Part shown: positions 33,620 to 42,790 of the stretch, one piece after another
Position numbering within the stretch: the stretch's first letter is position 1
Layout: each line of letters starts with the position of its first letter
Assembly: GCF_021538675.1 (NCBI RefSeq)
Contig: NZ_JAJUKH010000012.1
Coordinates: 94,614-158,613, forward strand
Direction: 5' to 3'
Source of the DNA: Paenarthrobacter sp. AR 02
GTDB lineage: Bacteria > Actinomycetota > Actinomycetes > Actinomycetales > Micrococcaceae
DNA: 64,000 nucleotides
Notes under the pieces: generated by a model
The model's database searches: none
Seen by the model: only the letters and a program-made list of their open reading frames with translations
What the model was told of the DNA's origin: nothing
Position numbers and translations under genes: made by a program

Positions 33620-35746
33620 TTACGCGTTGGTGTCCGCGAGGGAGTCTTTGGCTGCGGCGGCAACGGCTTCGGCGGTGATGCCGAACTCGTTGAAGAGCCG
33701 CTTGTAGTCAGCGGAGGCGCCGAAGTGTTCCAGGGAGATGGAACGGCCGGCGTCGCCGACGAATTCCTTCCAGCCCAATGCCAGGCCGGCCTCAACGGAA
33801 ACGCGGGCCTTTACGGACGCGGGAAGGACGGACTCGCGGTAGGCTTCGTCCTGCTTGTTGAACCATTCAACGCAGGGCATGGAAATCACGCGGGCAGCGA
33901 TGCCTTCGGCCTGCAGGGCTTCGCGGGCAGCGACCGCGAGCTGGACCTCTGAACCGGTGCCGATCAGGATCACCTGCGGGTCGACCGTCTCGCCGTCCTT
34001 GGAGGCTTCGGCCAGGACGTAGCCACCCTTGGCAACACCTGCGGTGGAGCCGAAGGTGTCACCGGCAGCCTCGCCTTCGCCGCGGGCGTAGGTGGGGATG
34101 TTCTGGCGGGTGAGCACGATGCCGGCCGGGTTCTCGTGGTTCTCCAGCATGGCCTTCCATGCGGCAGAGACCTCGTTGGCGTCGCCGGGGCGGACAACGT
34201 CCAGGCCCGGGATGGCGCGCAGCGACGCGAGCTGCTCGACGGGCTGGTGGGTAGGTCCGTCTTCGCCCAGGCCGATGGAATCGTGGGTCCAGACGTACAG
34301 GGACGGAACACCCATGAGTGCGCCGAGGCGGATGGCCGGGCGCTGGTAGTCGCTGAAGATCAGGAACGTACCGGAGAATGCCCGGGTGCGGCCGTGCAGG
34401 GAGATACCGTTCACGATCGACGCGGCAGCGTGCTCACGGATACCGAAGTGCAGGACACGTCCGTACGGGTTGCCCTTCCAAGCCTCCGTGGAACGCGACG
34501 TCGGGATGAACGACGGCGAATCTTCGATGGTGGTGTTGTTGGACTCGGCGAGGTCGGCGGAGCCGCCCCAGAGTTCGGGAAGGACCGGGCCGATGGCGTT
34601 CAGGACCTTGCCGGAGGCGGCACGGGTGGATACATCCTTGCCGGCTTCGAACACCGGAAGTGCGGCGTCAATGCCAACGGGAAGCTTCTTGGCTTCAACG
34701 CGCTCCAGCAGGGCAGCAGCGTCCGGGTTGGCGGCCTGCCATGCCTCGAACGAGGTCTGCCAGGCGGCACGCGACTCAGCGCCGCGGTCCAGGACCTTGC
34801 GGGCGTGGGCCAGGACTTCTTCGTCAACGTCGAAGGACTTGGCCGGGTCGAAACCGAGCACCGTCTTGAGCGCTGCGACTTCCTCGGCGCCCAGGGCGGA
34901 GCCGTGGATCTTGCCCGTGTTCTGCTTCTTCGGGGCCGGGTAGCCGATGATGGTGCGCAGGGAAATGATGGACGGCTTGTTCGTCTCAGCCTTCGCAGCC
35001 TGCAGGGCCGAGTACAGTTCCTGGACGTCTTCGACGTAGTCGCCGGTCTTGGTCCAGTCCACGCGCTGGGTGTGCCAGCCGTAGGCTTCGTAGCGCTTGA
35101 GGACGTCCTCGGTGAAGGCGATGTCGGTGTCGTCTTCGATGGAGATGTGGTTCTCGTCGTAGATCACTACGAGGTTGCCCAGTTCCTGGTGCCCGGCCAG
35201 CGAGGATGCTTCGGACGTGACGCCTTCCTGCAGGTCGCCGTCGGATGCGATCACCCAGATGGTGTGGTCGAACGGCGATTCGCCGGCGGGAGCATCGGCG
35301 TCGAACAGGCCGCGCTGGCGGCGCTGCGAGTAGGCGAACCCGACGGCGGACGCGAGGCCCTGGCCGAGCGGGCCGGTGGTGATCTCCACACCGGCGGTGT
35401 GCTTGTACTCGGGGTGGCCCGGGGTCAAGGAACCCCAGGTGCGCAACGCCTCAAGGTCCTTCAGTTCCAGGCCGTAGCCGGAGAGGAAAAGCTGGATGTA
35501 GAGCGTCAGCGATGTGTGGCCGGGGGACAGGACGAAACGGTCGCGGCCGATCCAGTCCGGGTTCTTCGGGTCGTGGCGCATCAGCTTCTGGAACAGCAGG
35601 TACGCTGCCGGAGCCAAGCTCATTGCCGTACCAGGGTGGCCATTACCGACCTTCTCCACGGCATCGGCGGCCAACACGCGAACGGTGTCAACAGCCTTCT
35701 TGTCCAGATCGGTCCATGACAGTTCTTGCTCTTCCAAATGTGGCAC
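33620..35746 (-). CDS. tkt: Transketolase
   Basis: 708 residues. GNGHPGTAMSLAP, the thiamine-diphosphate/metal motif SDGDLQEGVTSE...YDENHIS, and the pyrimidine-domain residues LGEDGPTHQPVEQ are clear. It moves two-carbon units in the pentose phosphate pathway. GTG start (an in-frame ATG is absent nearby). First gene of tkt-tal-pgi-zwf-opcA-pgl, divergent from ctaB. Confidence 0.97.
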   Translation of the reverse strand: MPHLEEQELSWTDLDKKAVDTVRVLAADAVEKVGNGHPGTAMSLAPAAYLLFQKLMRHDPKNPDWIGRDRFVLSPGHTSLTLYIQLFLSGYGLELKDLEALRTWGSLTPGHPEYKHTAGVEITTGPLGQGLASAVGFAYSQRRQRGLFDADAPAGESPFDHTIWVIASDGDLQEGVTSEASSLAGHQELGNLVVIYDENHISIEDDTDIAFTEDVLKRYEAYGWHTQRVDWTKTGDYVEDVQELYSALQAAKAETNKPSIISLRTIIGYPAPKKQNTGKIHGSALGAEEVAALKTVLGFDPAKSFDVDEEVLAHARKVLDRGAESRAAWQTSFEAWQAANPDAAALLERVEAKKLPVGIDAALPVFEAGKDVSTRAASGKVLNAIGPVLPELWGGSADLAESNNTTIEDSPSFIPTSRSTEAWKGNPYGRVLHFGIREHAAASIVNGISLHGRTRAFSGTFLIFSDYQRPAIRLGALMGVPSLYVWTHDSIGLGEDGPTHQPVEQLASLRAIPGLDVVRPGDANEVSAAWKAMLENHENPAGIVLTRQNIPTYARGEGEAAGDTFGSTAGVAKGGYVLAEASKDGETVDPQVILIGTGSEVQLAVAAREALQAEGIAARVISMPCVEWFNKQDEAYRESVLPASVKARVSVEAGLALGWKEFVGDAGRSISLEHFGASADYKRLFNEFGITAEAVAAAAKDSLADTNA

Positions 35747-36172
35747 GAAAACCGAGCCCCTCTCTGTGCTGACGGCAGGCGTACGGACAGCACGCAGGAA
35801 GCACAGGATGGCGCCCGCTGCAATGTGTCTACCAGCCGTTCACCATTGAAACGTTGATCTCTCATCCAGACGCACGGATATCCGAGAATACGGTTTCCCG
35901 GATGGTCAACGTGTGCTGATCTGCTCACCAGCTTAGCCCCAAACGTGTCATGGAACTCAGGGAATCCCATTAACTGGACAGAAATTCCCTTATATGAATC
36001 ACGATGGCCCGGCAGGGGAGTGAAGATTCGGAAACATTGACGAATTTTGCGGACATTGGGCCACTTCCGGCCACGGTATGATATTTGGAGGCCACCAGCG
36101 GTTCATGCGCCCGTGTTTGCTTTCGAAAACCGGGACGGCAGCCGCTGCGAGAACCCCAGAGCATAGAACAGA
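35747..36172. other. 426-base divergent intergenic region (tkt / ctaB)
   Basis: Holds the promoters of both neighbours. Candidate ctaB -10 is TATGAT (36077-36082); TTGACG at 36037-36042 is a good -35 by itself but is not correctly spaced. GGGAAT and ATTCCC form a 6-bp inverted pair at about 35960-35989, and GGCCAC is repeated directly at about 36059-36076. No coding sequence or terminator seen. Confidence 0.4.
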
Positions 36173-37135
36173 GTGACTGCCGCCGTGAGCACAACTGATA
36201 CGCCCGTCAACGCGTCCCCGGCCCGGGGAAGCATTGGAATGTCCCGTAAATTCAAGGCGTATCTGGCTCTGACCAAACCCCGTGTCATCGAACTCCTGCT
36301 GGTCAGCACACTGCCCACCATGATCTTTGCGCAGCGGGGATTCCCTTCCATCGGGCTGATCCTGGCAACCTTGGTCGGTGGCGCATTCGCTGCCGGCAGT
36401 GCCGGCGTTTTCAACTGCTACATCGACCGGGACATCGACAAACTGATGCACCGCACGGAGAAGCGTCCGCTGGTTACCGGTGAAGTGACTCCGCGGGAAG
36501 CACTGGTCTTCGCCTGGATCCTGGGAGCCGCTTCCATCGCAATCCTCTGGTTCGGCGCGAATCCGTTGTCCGCATGGCTTGGCCTGGGGGCAATTGTCTT
36601 CTACGTGGTGATCTACACCATGATCCTCAAGCGCCGCACAGCCCAGAACATCGTGTGGGGCGGCGCCGCCGGTTGCTTCCCGGTCCTCATCGCCTGGGCC
36701 GCTGTGACCAACACCGTTGAGTGGCCGGCGATTGTCCTCTTCATGGTGATCTTCCTCTGGACGCCTCCGCACTACTGGCCGTTGTCCATGCGCTACGGCG
36801 AGGATTACCGCAATGCCAACGTACCCATGCTCGGAGCAATCGCCGGAGCCAAAGTGGTTTCAGTGCAGGTTGTCCTCTATGCCTGGGCCATGGTTGCCTG
36901 CTCGCTCCTCATGGTTCCTGTTGGCGGTGCCGGTTGGGTTTACACCATCGTCGCGGTTGCTGCCGGCGCCTGGTTCCTCTACGAGAGCCACGCCCTCTAC
37001 AAGCGGGCACAGGTCGGCGACGTCTCCAACAAGGGCGCCATGAAGGTCTTCCACGGCTCCATCAGCTACCTGACACTGCTGTTCATCGCGCTGGCAGTCG
37101 ATCCCTTCATTGGTTCACCGCTTATCGGCGGCTAA
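36173..37135 (+). CDS. ctaB: Heme O synthase (protoheme IX farnesyltransferase)
   Basis: 320 residues, UbiA prenyltransferase family, about nine membrane helices. The first polyprenyl-diphosphate site NCYIDRDIDKLMHRT and the following KRPLVTGEV are clear, with a second conserved loop at YGEDYRNANVPM. It converts heme B to heme O for cytochrome aa3 oxidase; ctaA (next step) lies 4.7 kb away and SURF1 21 kb away. GTG start; another GTG four codons in is possible. Confidence 0.96.
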   Translation: MTAAVSTTDTPVNASPARGSIGMSRKFKAYLALTKPRVIELLLVSTLPTMIFAQRGFPSIGLILATLVGGAFAAGSAGVFNCYIDRDIDKLMHRTEKRPLVTGEVTPREALVFAWILGAASIAILWFGANPLSAWLGLGAIVFYVVIYTMILKRRTAQNIVWGGAAGCFPVLIAWAAVTNTVEWPAIVLFMVIFLWTPPHYWPLSMRYGEDYRNANVPMLGAIAGAKVVSVQVVLYAWAMVACSLLMVPVGGAGWVYTIVAVAAGAWFLYESHALYKRAQVGDVSNKGAMKVFHGSISYLTLLFIALAVDPFIGSPLIGG

Positions 37136-37158
37136 GCCGACTCTTCAGTTACCCCAAC

Positions 37159-37208
37159 GCAAAGGCACGACGCCGCTACTCACCTCGGGTGCGGCGTCGT
37201 GCCTTTGC
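37159..37208 (+). terminator. 18-bp hairpin terminator after ctaB
   Basis: A perfect inverted repeat (arms 37159-37176 and 37191-37208, core ggcacgacgccgc) with a 14-base loop. The downstream arm ends in cctttgc with no long T-run. Confidence 0.8.
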
Positions 37209-37301
37209 TTTCACCCACCACACCGCGCCTGCCCACACCACCTACATGGCACCCTTCAGCACCTAGTTCAGGGCTTCCACCACTCATTTTCAGCGCAAAC
37301 A

Positions 37302-37333
37302 ACACCTAGTTGTGGTGGATGGCGACTAGGTGT
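37302..37333 (+). repeat. Inverted repeat ACACCTAGT / ACTAGGTGT upstream of the I36 gene
   Basis: A perfect 9-base inverted repeat with a 14-base spacer. A third, direct copy of CACCTAGTT begins at 37260. The array lies between the ctaB terminator and the secreted-protein gene and is a candidate operator. A second small hairpin (GGAACA 37361-37366 / TGTTCC 37371-37376) sits just before the ribosome site. Confidence 0.5.
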
Positions 37334-37402
37334 CGCAATACACCCCCTACCGTTCGAAGCGGAACAAGGCTGTTCCATTTCCGACGAAGACTTGGGGAAG
37401 CG

Positions 37403-37783
37403 ATGAAGAAGCTATTGCGTACCACCGGAGTGATGACCATTGCAGGGGCTTCGGTCCTGACGGGCGTCTCCGCCGCCCAGGCTGCACCGGCTTGCTCCAC
37501 GGCAAGGGTGTGCCTCTACGACGACTATTGGTTTACAGGAACGCAGCGAACCTTCGGCTGGGTAACCTCCAACGTCGGAACAGCAGCGAACGACAAGGCA
37601 AGTTCCTTGGTGGTAGGTCCAGCCGCTGATCCGGCTTCTCCGTACGTCTATTTCTACGTTGATGACAACTTCTCGGGTAACAGCATCATCTTCCGGGGCG
37701 GGAACGCCATGAACGACCTGAGGGGCAGTGCCATGGTGGCCGGCAGGAACTGGGACGACGAAATCACGAGCGTCTGGGGCTGA
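37403..37783 (+). CDS. Secreted beta/gamma-crystallin-like protein (peptidase inhibitor I36-like)
   Basis: 126 residues. A Sec signal peptide (MKKLLRTTG, hydrophobic core, AQA just before APAC) gives a mature protein of about 100 residues. It contains ACSTARVCLYDDYWFTGT and, later, YVYFYVDDNFSGNSIIF. This double pattern of Tyr-Asp followed by F-x-G is typical of actinobacterial I36/crystallin-fold proteins. Two Cys may form a disulfide. Inhibitor activity is family-based only. ATG with ribosome site GGGGAAG. The lipoprotein gene starts 4 bases after its stop. Confidence 0.75.
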   Translation: MKKLLRTTGVMTIAGASVLTGVSAAQAAPACSTARVCLYDDYWFTGTQRTFGWVTSNVGTAANDKASSLVVGPAADPASPYVYFYVDDNFSGNSIIFRGGNAMNDLRGSAMVAGRNWDDEITSVWG

Positions 37784-37787
37784 CCGA

Positions 37788-38696
37788 TTGCGCAATGCAA
37801 CAACCCTGCTTCAAGCCGTAAGCGGCGCTGTGACGATGCTGGTGATTTCGGGCATCGTCACAGCGTGCTCGCCCGTGGGGCAAGTCGCGCCCGCGCCAAC
37901 GTCAACGCCAAGCCTTCCTGTTGTGAATCGCGCAGCAGGAGCAGGTGCACGGGCGGTCCTCAATGATGCCACGGGAGAGGTAGTGCTCCCGATGAGTGCC
38001 TACTGGTACTCCGACCGGGAGAATGTCCTGGTCAATTCCGCGGTGGCATTCCTCGTCTACGACTGCGTCGAGCACGCAGGATTCACCGTGGCGCCCTGGG
38101 GTGGCGACGGGAAAGCGCTTCAAGACCGCCGTTACGGGCAGTGGTCCGCAACGCTGGCCGCGAAGAACGGTCAAAAGCCAGAGATCCGTAAGATACCCGG
38201 CGTGATGCCCGAACAGCCGGCCAGGCCTGCCTTGAGCCCGGAGCATCAGCGGGCAGAAACCACGTGCACGAACTCTGTAGGACGGGCCGGGTTCCCGGAG
38301 CTCCTTGAAGGGCTGGCAGGTGACCTGTCTGTCCAGCAACAGATAACCCAAAATGCTGTAGGGCTGACAGAACAGGATGCCGAGTACGTGGCATATCGCG
38401 AGGCCTGGCAGAAGTGCCTCGCCGCGAAGGGACTGAAGCTCAGGGCCGGCGATACGTGGACTGTTGAGTCGAGCGGGTCAAAGGAGGATGAAATCCGCGT
38501 GGCTTTGCTTGACGTCGAATGCAAGGAATCCAGTGGCGGAGCACGCAAGCCGTATGACATTTTTGCGCAGTACCAGGCGGCTCAAATGAAGGATCACCAA
38601 GCCGAACTGAACGCCTTGGCGGAACAAAAGAGCGCCGCGGTGGAGCGGGCCAGGCGAGTCCTCCGCGATCATGGCGTGGCTGATGCCCGACTCTGA
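37788..38696 (+). CDS. Lipoprotein of unknown function
   Basis: 302 residues from a TTG start directly after the previous stop (GGGG seven bases upstream, in the end of the I36 gene). The N-terminus has a short charged stretch, a hydrophobic core and lipobox VTAC (lipidated Cys27), so it is probably anchored outside the membrane. The mature part has two regions with Cys spaced as in paired disulfides (YDCVEHAGF, RAETTCTN, AWQKCL, LDVECKES) and a long C-terminal helix (YQAAQMKDHQAELNALAEQK). No family recognised. The next gene overlaps its end by 26 bases. Confidence 0.7.
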   Translation: MRNATTLLQAVSGAVTMLVISGIVTACSPVGQVAPAPTSTPSLPVVNRAAGAGARAVLNDATGEVVLPMSAYWYSDRENVLVNSAVAFLVYDCVEHAGFTVAPWGGDGKALQDRRYGQWSATLAAKNGQKPEIRKIPGVMPEQPARPALSPEHQRAETTCTNSVGRAGFPELLEGLAGDLSVQQQITQNAVGLTEQDAEYVAYREAWQKCLAAKGLKLRAGDTWTVESSGSKEDEIRVALLDVECKESSGGARKPYDIFAQYQAAQMKDHQAELNALAEQKSAAVERARRVLRDHGVADARL

Positions 38697-39849
38697 GACG
38701 GCACTCAGCCGCCATGCCATGACGCGCGTGCCACGATGGTGGTTGCTCCTGTCCTGTGTCGCACTGGTGGTGGCAGGCTTGGTCGCAGCTTACTGGGCCG
38801 GATCGGCTGCAGCGGCTTCCGCAGGGCCACACTACGAGCCCCCTGCGGAGATTCCCGTCTCTGCAACTGTCCAGAAACGGGCGGTGAACCAGCAGGCCAT
38901 CCTTACCGGCAGGGTGGTCGCCGGGGCAACGTCCGCTGTCCGGGCCAGCCTGCCTGAGGGTACAGACAGGCTGATTCTCACATCAACGCCGAAAGCGGCA
39001 GGGGACAGCGTGGCTCCCGGGGAACTGCTCGCCGTCGTATCCGGCCGCCCCCTCCTGATGATCCAGGCCAGCGTGCCGCTCTACCGCGACATCAAGCCTG
39101 GCGATGCGGGCATGGACGTCCAAGCGTTGCAGCGGGCCTTGGCCGGGCTCGGTCTTGCTGTGAAAATCAGTGGAATCTTTGATCAGCCCACGCAAAGTGC
39201 GTTGAAGACCTGGTACGGCAACGCAGGCTTCGAGGCGCCTTCACCGCTGGAACCTGTTTCCGCAGCCACGAACGGCGGCGGCAAATCCTCGAAAGCTTCG
39301 ACCGTCATGTTTTCCTGGCGGGAATTTGTGCAGGTTCCTGGTGACACAGGCAGGATCGCCTCCATGGCCGCCGTCGGAACGCTGCTGCCGGAGGATGGTG
39401 TCGTTGCCCATATTGCCATTGCTGAGGACACGATCGTGGCGAGGGCGAATCTTCTTCAAGCCAAGGATTTCGCAGTGGGTGCGCCGGCCACCGTCAGGGC
39501 AGGCTCCACCAGCATGGATTCCGCGGTAGCCGCCGTCAGTGCCTTCGTAGAAGGAGATGAGAGCAAGAACGAAGTCCCGGGCGTGGACATCACCCTGCCC
39601 ATACCCGCTGGAGCCCAGGGACTCAGTCCTGAACAGTCTGTGACCGTGACCTCGGGAAGTGTTCCTCCTGAATCGCTGGCGGTACCACTTATCGCAATCC
39701 GACAGGAGAACGGCATAGCATACGTCCAGCTCAGCGCCCCTGATGGCCCCCGCCGGATCGATGTGACCGTTACGGCGCAGGCCGACGGTTGGGCCGCCAT
39801 AGACGACGGCGGAGGCCTCGCCGTGGGAGATTCGGTCCTGCTGCCATGA
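38671..39849 (+). CDS. Membrane-anchored efflux adaptor with peptidoglycan-binding domain
   Basis: 392 residues. One N-terminal membrane helix (about 22-44), then a biotinyl-lipoyl/HlyD-like part, then a peptidoglycan-binding domain 1 repeat (GMDVQALQRALAGLGL, about 147-162, to TQSALKTWYGNAGF). A beta-rich C-terminal part (VALPL-type connector, GDSVLLP) resembles membrane fusion proteins. MacA-like adaptors with PG-binding domains are known beside MacB-like exporters in Gram-positives. It ends in ATGA shared with the exporter gene. Start may be a few codons later (38683). Confidence 0.75.
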   Translation: MAWLMPDSETALSRHAMTRVPRWWLLLSCVALVVAGLVAAYWAGSAAAASAGPHYEPPAEIPVSATVQKRAVNQQAILTGRVVAGATSAVRASLPEGTDRLILTSTPKAAGDSVAPGELLAVVSGRPLLMIQASVPLYRDIKPGDAGMDVQALQRALAGLGLAVKISGIFDQPTQSALKTWYGNAGFEAPSPLEPVSAATNGGGKSSKASTVMFSWREFVQVPGDTGRIASMAAVGTLLPEDGVVAHIAIAEDTIVARANLLQAKDFAVGAPATVRAGSTSMDSAVAAVSAFVEGDESKNEVPGVDITLPIPAGAQGLSPEQSVTVTSGSVPPESLAVPLIAIRQENGIAYVQLSAPDGPRRIDVTVTAQADGWAAIDDGGGLAVGDSVLLP

Positions 39850-41801
39850 GGGAAGGAGAACATCAGCTACAGCCGCACGACGGAAGGCCGCTCCTTTCCC
39901 TGCGAAATGTGGGCCGTGCATTCCCGGGCACCAAAGTCCTGCAGGAGGTGGACCTCGATGTCCACCCCGGTGAATTCCTGGCGATCGTGGGCCCATCGGG
40001 TTCCGGAAAATCCACGCTCCTGAACATCCTTGGACTCCTTGATACCCCCAGTTCAGGCACCTACCTCCTCCACGGCGAGGACATTGCAGCAGTCCGGACC
40101 AAGCAGCGGGCAGAGCTGCGGGGGAGGGTCTTTGGTTTCGTCTTCCAGGAGTCGAACATGGTGGGCCGGGACTCAACGGCCCGTAACGCAGTACTTGGGC
40201 TTAGGGCGCGGGGCATTGCTCCGAAGACACAGGCACAGCTGCTGGTTCCGGCTTTGCCCAGGTTCGGGTTGGAGCACCGCAGGAACACACCGGCTTCCTT
40301 GCTCTCCGGGGGCGAACGCCAACGCCTTGCGATGGCGAGGGCCGTCATTGGAGCTCCCGAGGTGGTGTTGGCTGATGAACCCACGGGCAGCCTCGACTCT
40401 GCCAATGGGCAGATCGTTGTGGACCACCTCCGAGAGCTTCATCGGTCCGGCACGACCGTCATCCTGGTCACGCACGATCCGGGCCTTGCCGCCTCGGCGG
40501 ACAGGGTCGTGACCATGCAGGATGGCTGGATCGTCGCTGATACCGGCAGCTGCGAACCCGCAAGGACCGCTGCAGGCACGGATCCTGCCCCAGCCTGCCA
40601 CCGATCCGGGCTGGTACGGCGCCGTCGTCATGAAATCGTCGACCTTACGGCGGATGCACTCTCATCACTGACACTTCGCCCTGCGAAAGCCCTTCTCCTG
40701 GTTCTGGCGTTCCTGTTGGGAAGTGGTGGGCTTGGGGCGGCCGTGGGACTCAGTGAAAGCGCTGCCATCAAGGTTTCGACCCGCCTGGACGACGAAGCCC
40801 ACGACGAGGTTAAAGTCTCAAGGAAAACCGGGTATTCATCCTGGGAAGCAGTGCGGAGCGACGTGTCGTCGGTGCTGGCGTTACCGGGGGTGGTTGACGC
40901 TGGTGTGGTGGCAGACCTTCCAGCCAGCGAGGTGCAGCCATCGACATTCCGTCCGGGGTCCCTGCCGGCACCGGATCCTTTCAACGGTGCCGTCCGTGTG
41001 GCGGATTCCGCCTATCTGCGCATGCAAGGAGCAGCTGTCCGGTACGGTGACACGGCTTTGCTTGACCAGTCATTCGGAAGGCCCGTCGCTGTCATTGGCT
41101 TGGACGCCGCCCGTCAACTGGGCGTCGGCAGGCCAGGACCCGGCGTCGTGCTCTGGCTGTATGGCCAACCCGTGCCCGTGGTGGGAGTGATCGAAGAACC
41201 GGGCCGCGATCCTGTGCTCTCGGGGGCCGTGGTGGTGGGCGTTGGTTCCTATCCGATGACGTCGAAAATGGCAGCGCAGGTGGTGGTGCGTACCCAGCCC
41301 GGAGCGCCTGCTGCCATAGCTGAAGCGCTGCCGAAAGCCCTGGATCCGGCAGCGACAGATGCTGATAAAGTACAGACCGTGGCGGACCTGAGGGACCTCA
41401 AGCACGGCATCAACACGGACCTCGGACGACTGGTGGCGATCGTTTCGGTGATCCTGCTTGCCATCGCCGGCCTCAGCGCGGGAACAACGATGTACGTGGG
41501 TGTTCTTGCAAGGTCGGCGGAGATTGCACTGAGGCTCGCCTTGGGCATGCGGAGAAGCACCGTAGCGGCGATGTTCCTGGTGGAGGGGGCAGTAGTGGGC
41601 GTCCTCGGAGGTGCTGCAGGGGCAACCGTTGGTATCTTCGCGGCGTTGGCCTATGCCTCCAGCGAAGGTTGGGTGCCGATCCTCCCCGATTACACGGCGA
41701 GCTGGGGAATCCTGGCCGGACTGCTCAGCGGGATTCTCTCTGCGGTCTACCCTGCAGTGATCGCCTCACGGGCCAACCCGGCCCAATTGATCCGAAGCTA
41801 G
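39846..41801 (+). CDS. MacB-like ABC exporter, ATPase and FtsX permease fused
   Basis: 651 residues. N-terminal ATPase: P-loop GPSGSGKST (49-57), signature LSGGERQRLAMARA, Walker B VVLADEPTGSLD. Then a membrane helix (LRPAKALLLVLAFLLGSGG), an external domain, and three C-terminal FtsX helices (RLVAIVSVILLAIAGL, MFLVEGAVVGVLGG, SWGILAGLLSGILSAV). This is the MacB layout, a mechanotransmission exporter for peptides or lipoproteins. ATG overlaps the adaptor stop by 4 bases. The likely cargo is the secreted or lipoprotein product of the same cassette, or an external antimicrobial; this is inference. Confidence 0.85.
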   Translation: MREGEHQLQPHDGRPLLSLRNVGRAFPGTKVLQEVDLDVHPGEFLAIVGPSGSGKSTLLNILGLLDTPSSGTYLLHGEDIAAVRTKQRAELRGRVFGFVFQESNMVGRDSTARNAVLGLRARGIAPKTQAQLLVPALPRFGLEHRRNTPASLLSGGERQRLAMARAVIGAPEVVLADEPTGSLDSANGQIVVDHLRELHRSGTTVILVTHDPGLAASADRVVTMQDGWIVADTGSCEPARTAAGTDPAPACHRSGLVRRRRHEIVDLTADALSSLTLRPAKALLLVLAFLLGSGGLGAAVGLSESAAIKVSTRLDDEAHDEVKVSRKTGYSSWEAVRSDVSSVLALPGVVDAGVVADLPASEVQPSTFRPGSLPAPDPFNGAVRVADSAYLRMQGAAVRYGDTALLDQSFGRPVAVIGLDAARQLGVGRPGPGVVLWLYGQPVPVVGVIEEPGRDPVLSGAVVVGVGSYPMTSKMAAQVVVRTQPGAPAAIAEALPKALDPAATDADKVQTVADLRDLKHGINTDLGRLVAIVSVILLAIAGLSAGTTMYVGVLARSAEIALRLALGMRRSTVAAMFLVEGAVVGVLGGAAGATVGIFAALAYASSEGWVPILPDYTASWGILAGLLSGILSAVYPAVIASRANPAQLIRS

Positions 41802-42742
41802 CGGACCGGGCTGGACGTTGCGATGTCGGCGGCATTGGTGGCGGCGCTCATCAGGACGGCCGCTCCGAACATGTGCGCACCAACAAGCAGGGCCGGAATA
41901 CCGTTGTAGTACTGCGTGAAGCCGATCACGGCCTGGAGCAGTGTCACCCCTAGCAGCAAGTAGGCCGCAGTGCGGAAAAGCCCCGGTATGCGGTGGCGGA
42001 GTACCAGGTAGATGGCGAAGAGGGTGCCGCCGGTGATGAGGTACGCAGGCACGGCGTGGATGTGCGAGAAAAGGTCCCAGTCGAGGTCGTTGCGTGGCGC
42101 GTCGGCGTCGCCGGCGTGCGGCCCGGCACCTGTGACCACGACGCCCAGCATGACGGAGAGAGCAGAGAACACAGCAACTGCAAGCATGAGCGGACGGGCT
42201 AAGCTTGGGAGCGCCGGCAGGGTGCGGTTCATGAAACGGCCCGTCCGGCCGTAGGCCCGGTTCACCAGGAGTGTCGCAAAGACAACAAGTGCCATGGACA
42301 CCAGGAAGTGCAGACCCACCACCCAGGGGTTAAGGCCGGACAGGACAGTGACTCCGCCGATGATGGCCTGCGCCGGGATGCTTGCCAGCAGGCCCAACGC
42401 CAAAAGGAAGAGATCGCGCCGTTCCTTGCGGAGGTTCCACAAGTAGACCAACATGAGCGCGGCGACGGCCGCGAGGGCGAATGTCAGGAGTCGGTTGCCG
42501 AACTCGATGAATCCGTGAACTCCCATTTCGGGAGTGTTCACCAGCGAGTCGCTGGTGCATCGGGGCCAAGTGGGGCAACCCAGGCCGGAGGCAGTGAGGC
42601 GGACAGCGCCGCCGGTGACAACCAGGACGGTCTGCCCGATCAGCGAGAACAGGGCCAGACGGCGGACAGTCGTGTTGACCTCGGTCGGCAACTTGGACGT
42701 CAGGCGCTGGACGGTTTTCGGAAGGCGCGAAGCCGTGCTCAC
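41798..42742 (-). CDS. ctaA: Heme A synthase (COX15/CtaA)
   Basis: 314 residues, eight membrane helices. The Cys pair in GLGCPTWPRC, the conserved FIEFGNRL loop, and heme-ligand His residues (HFLVSMAL, HIHAVPAY, AHMF) are seen. It oxidises heme O to heme A for aa3 oxidase. GTG start. Its stop and the exporter stop share the palindrome CTAG on opposite strands, so there is no intergenic space. Confidence 0.95.
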   Translation of the reverse strand: MSTASRLPKTVQRLTSKLPTEVNTTVRRLALFSLIGQTVLVVTGGAVRLTASGLGCPTWPRCTSDSLVNTPEMGVHGFIEFGNRLLTFALAAVAALMLVYLWNLRKERRDLFLLALGLLASIPAQAIIGGVTVLSGLNPWVVGLHFLVSMALVVFATLLVNRAYGRTGRFMNRTLPALPSLARPLMLAVAVFSALSVMLGVVVTGAGPHAGDADAPRNDLDWDLFSHIHAVPAYLITGGTLFAIYLVLRHRIPGLFRTAAYLLLGVTLLQAVIGFTQYYNGIPALLVGAHMFGAAVLMSAATNAADIATSSPVR

Positions 42743-42790
42743 AGTTTTCTCACTTCTCAGTTCTGCTTGGTTGGTTGATTGCGGGCCGGG

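Noticed and set aside
33589..33795. N-terminal extension of transaldolase
   Set aside because: Lies inside tkt on the same strand and has no family similarity; ATG 33588 has a good ribosome site.
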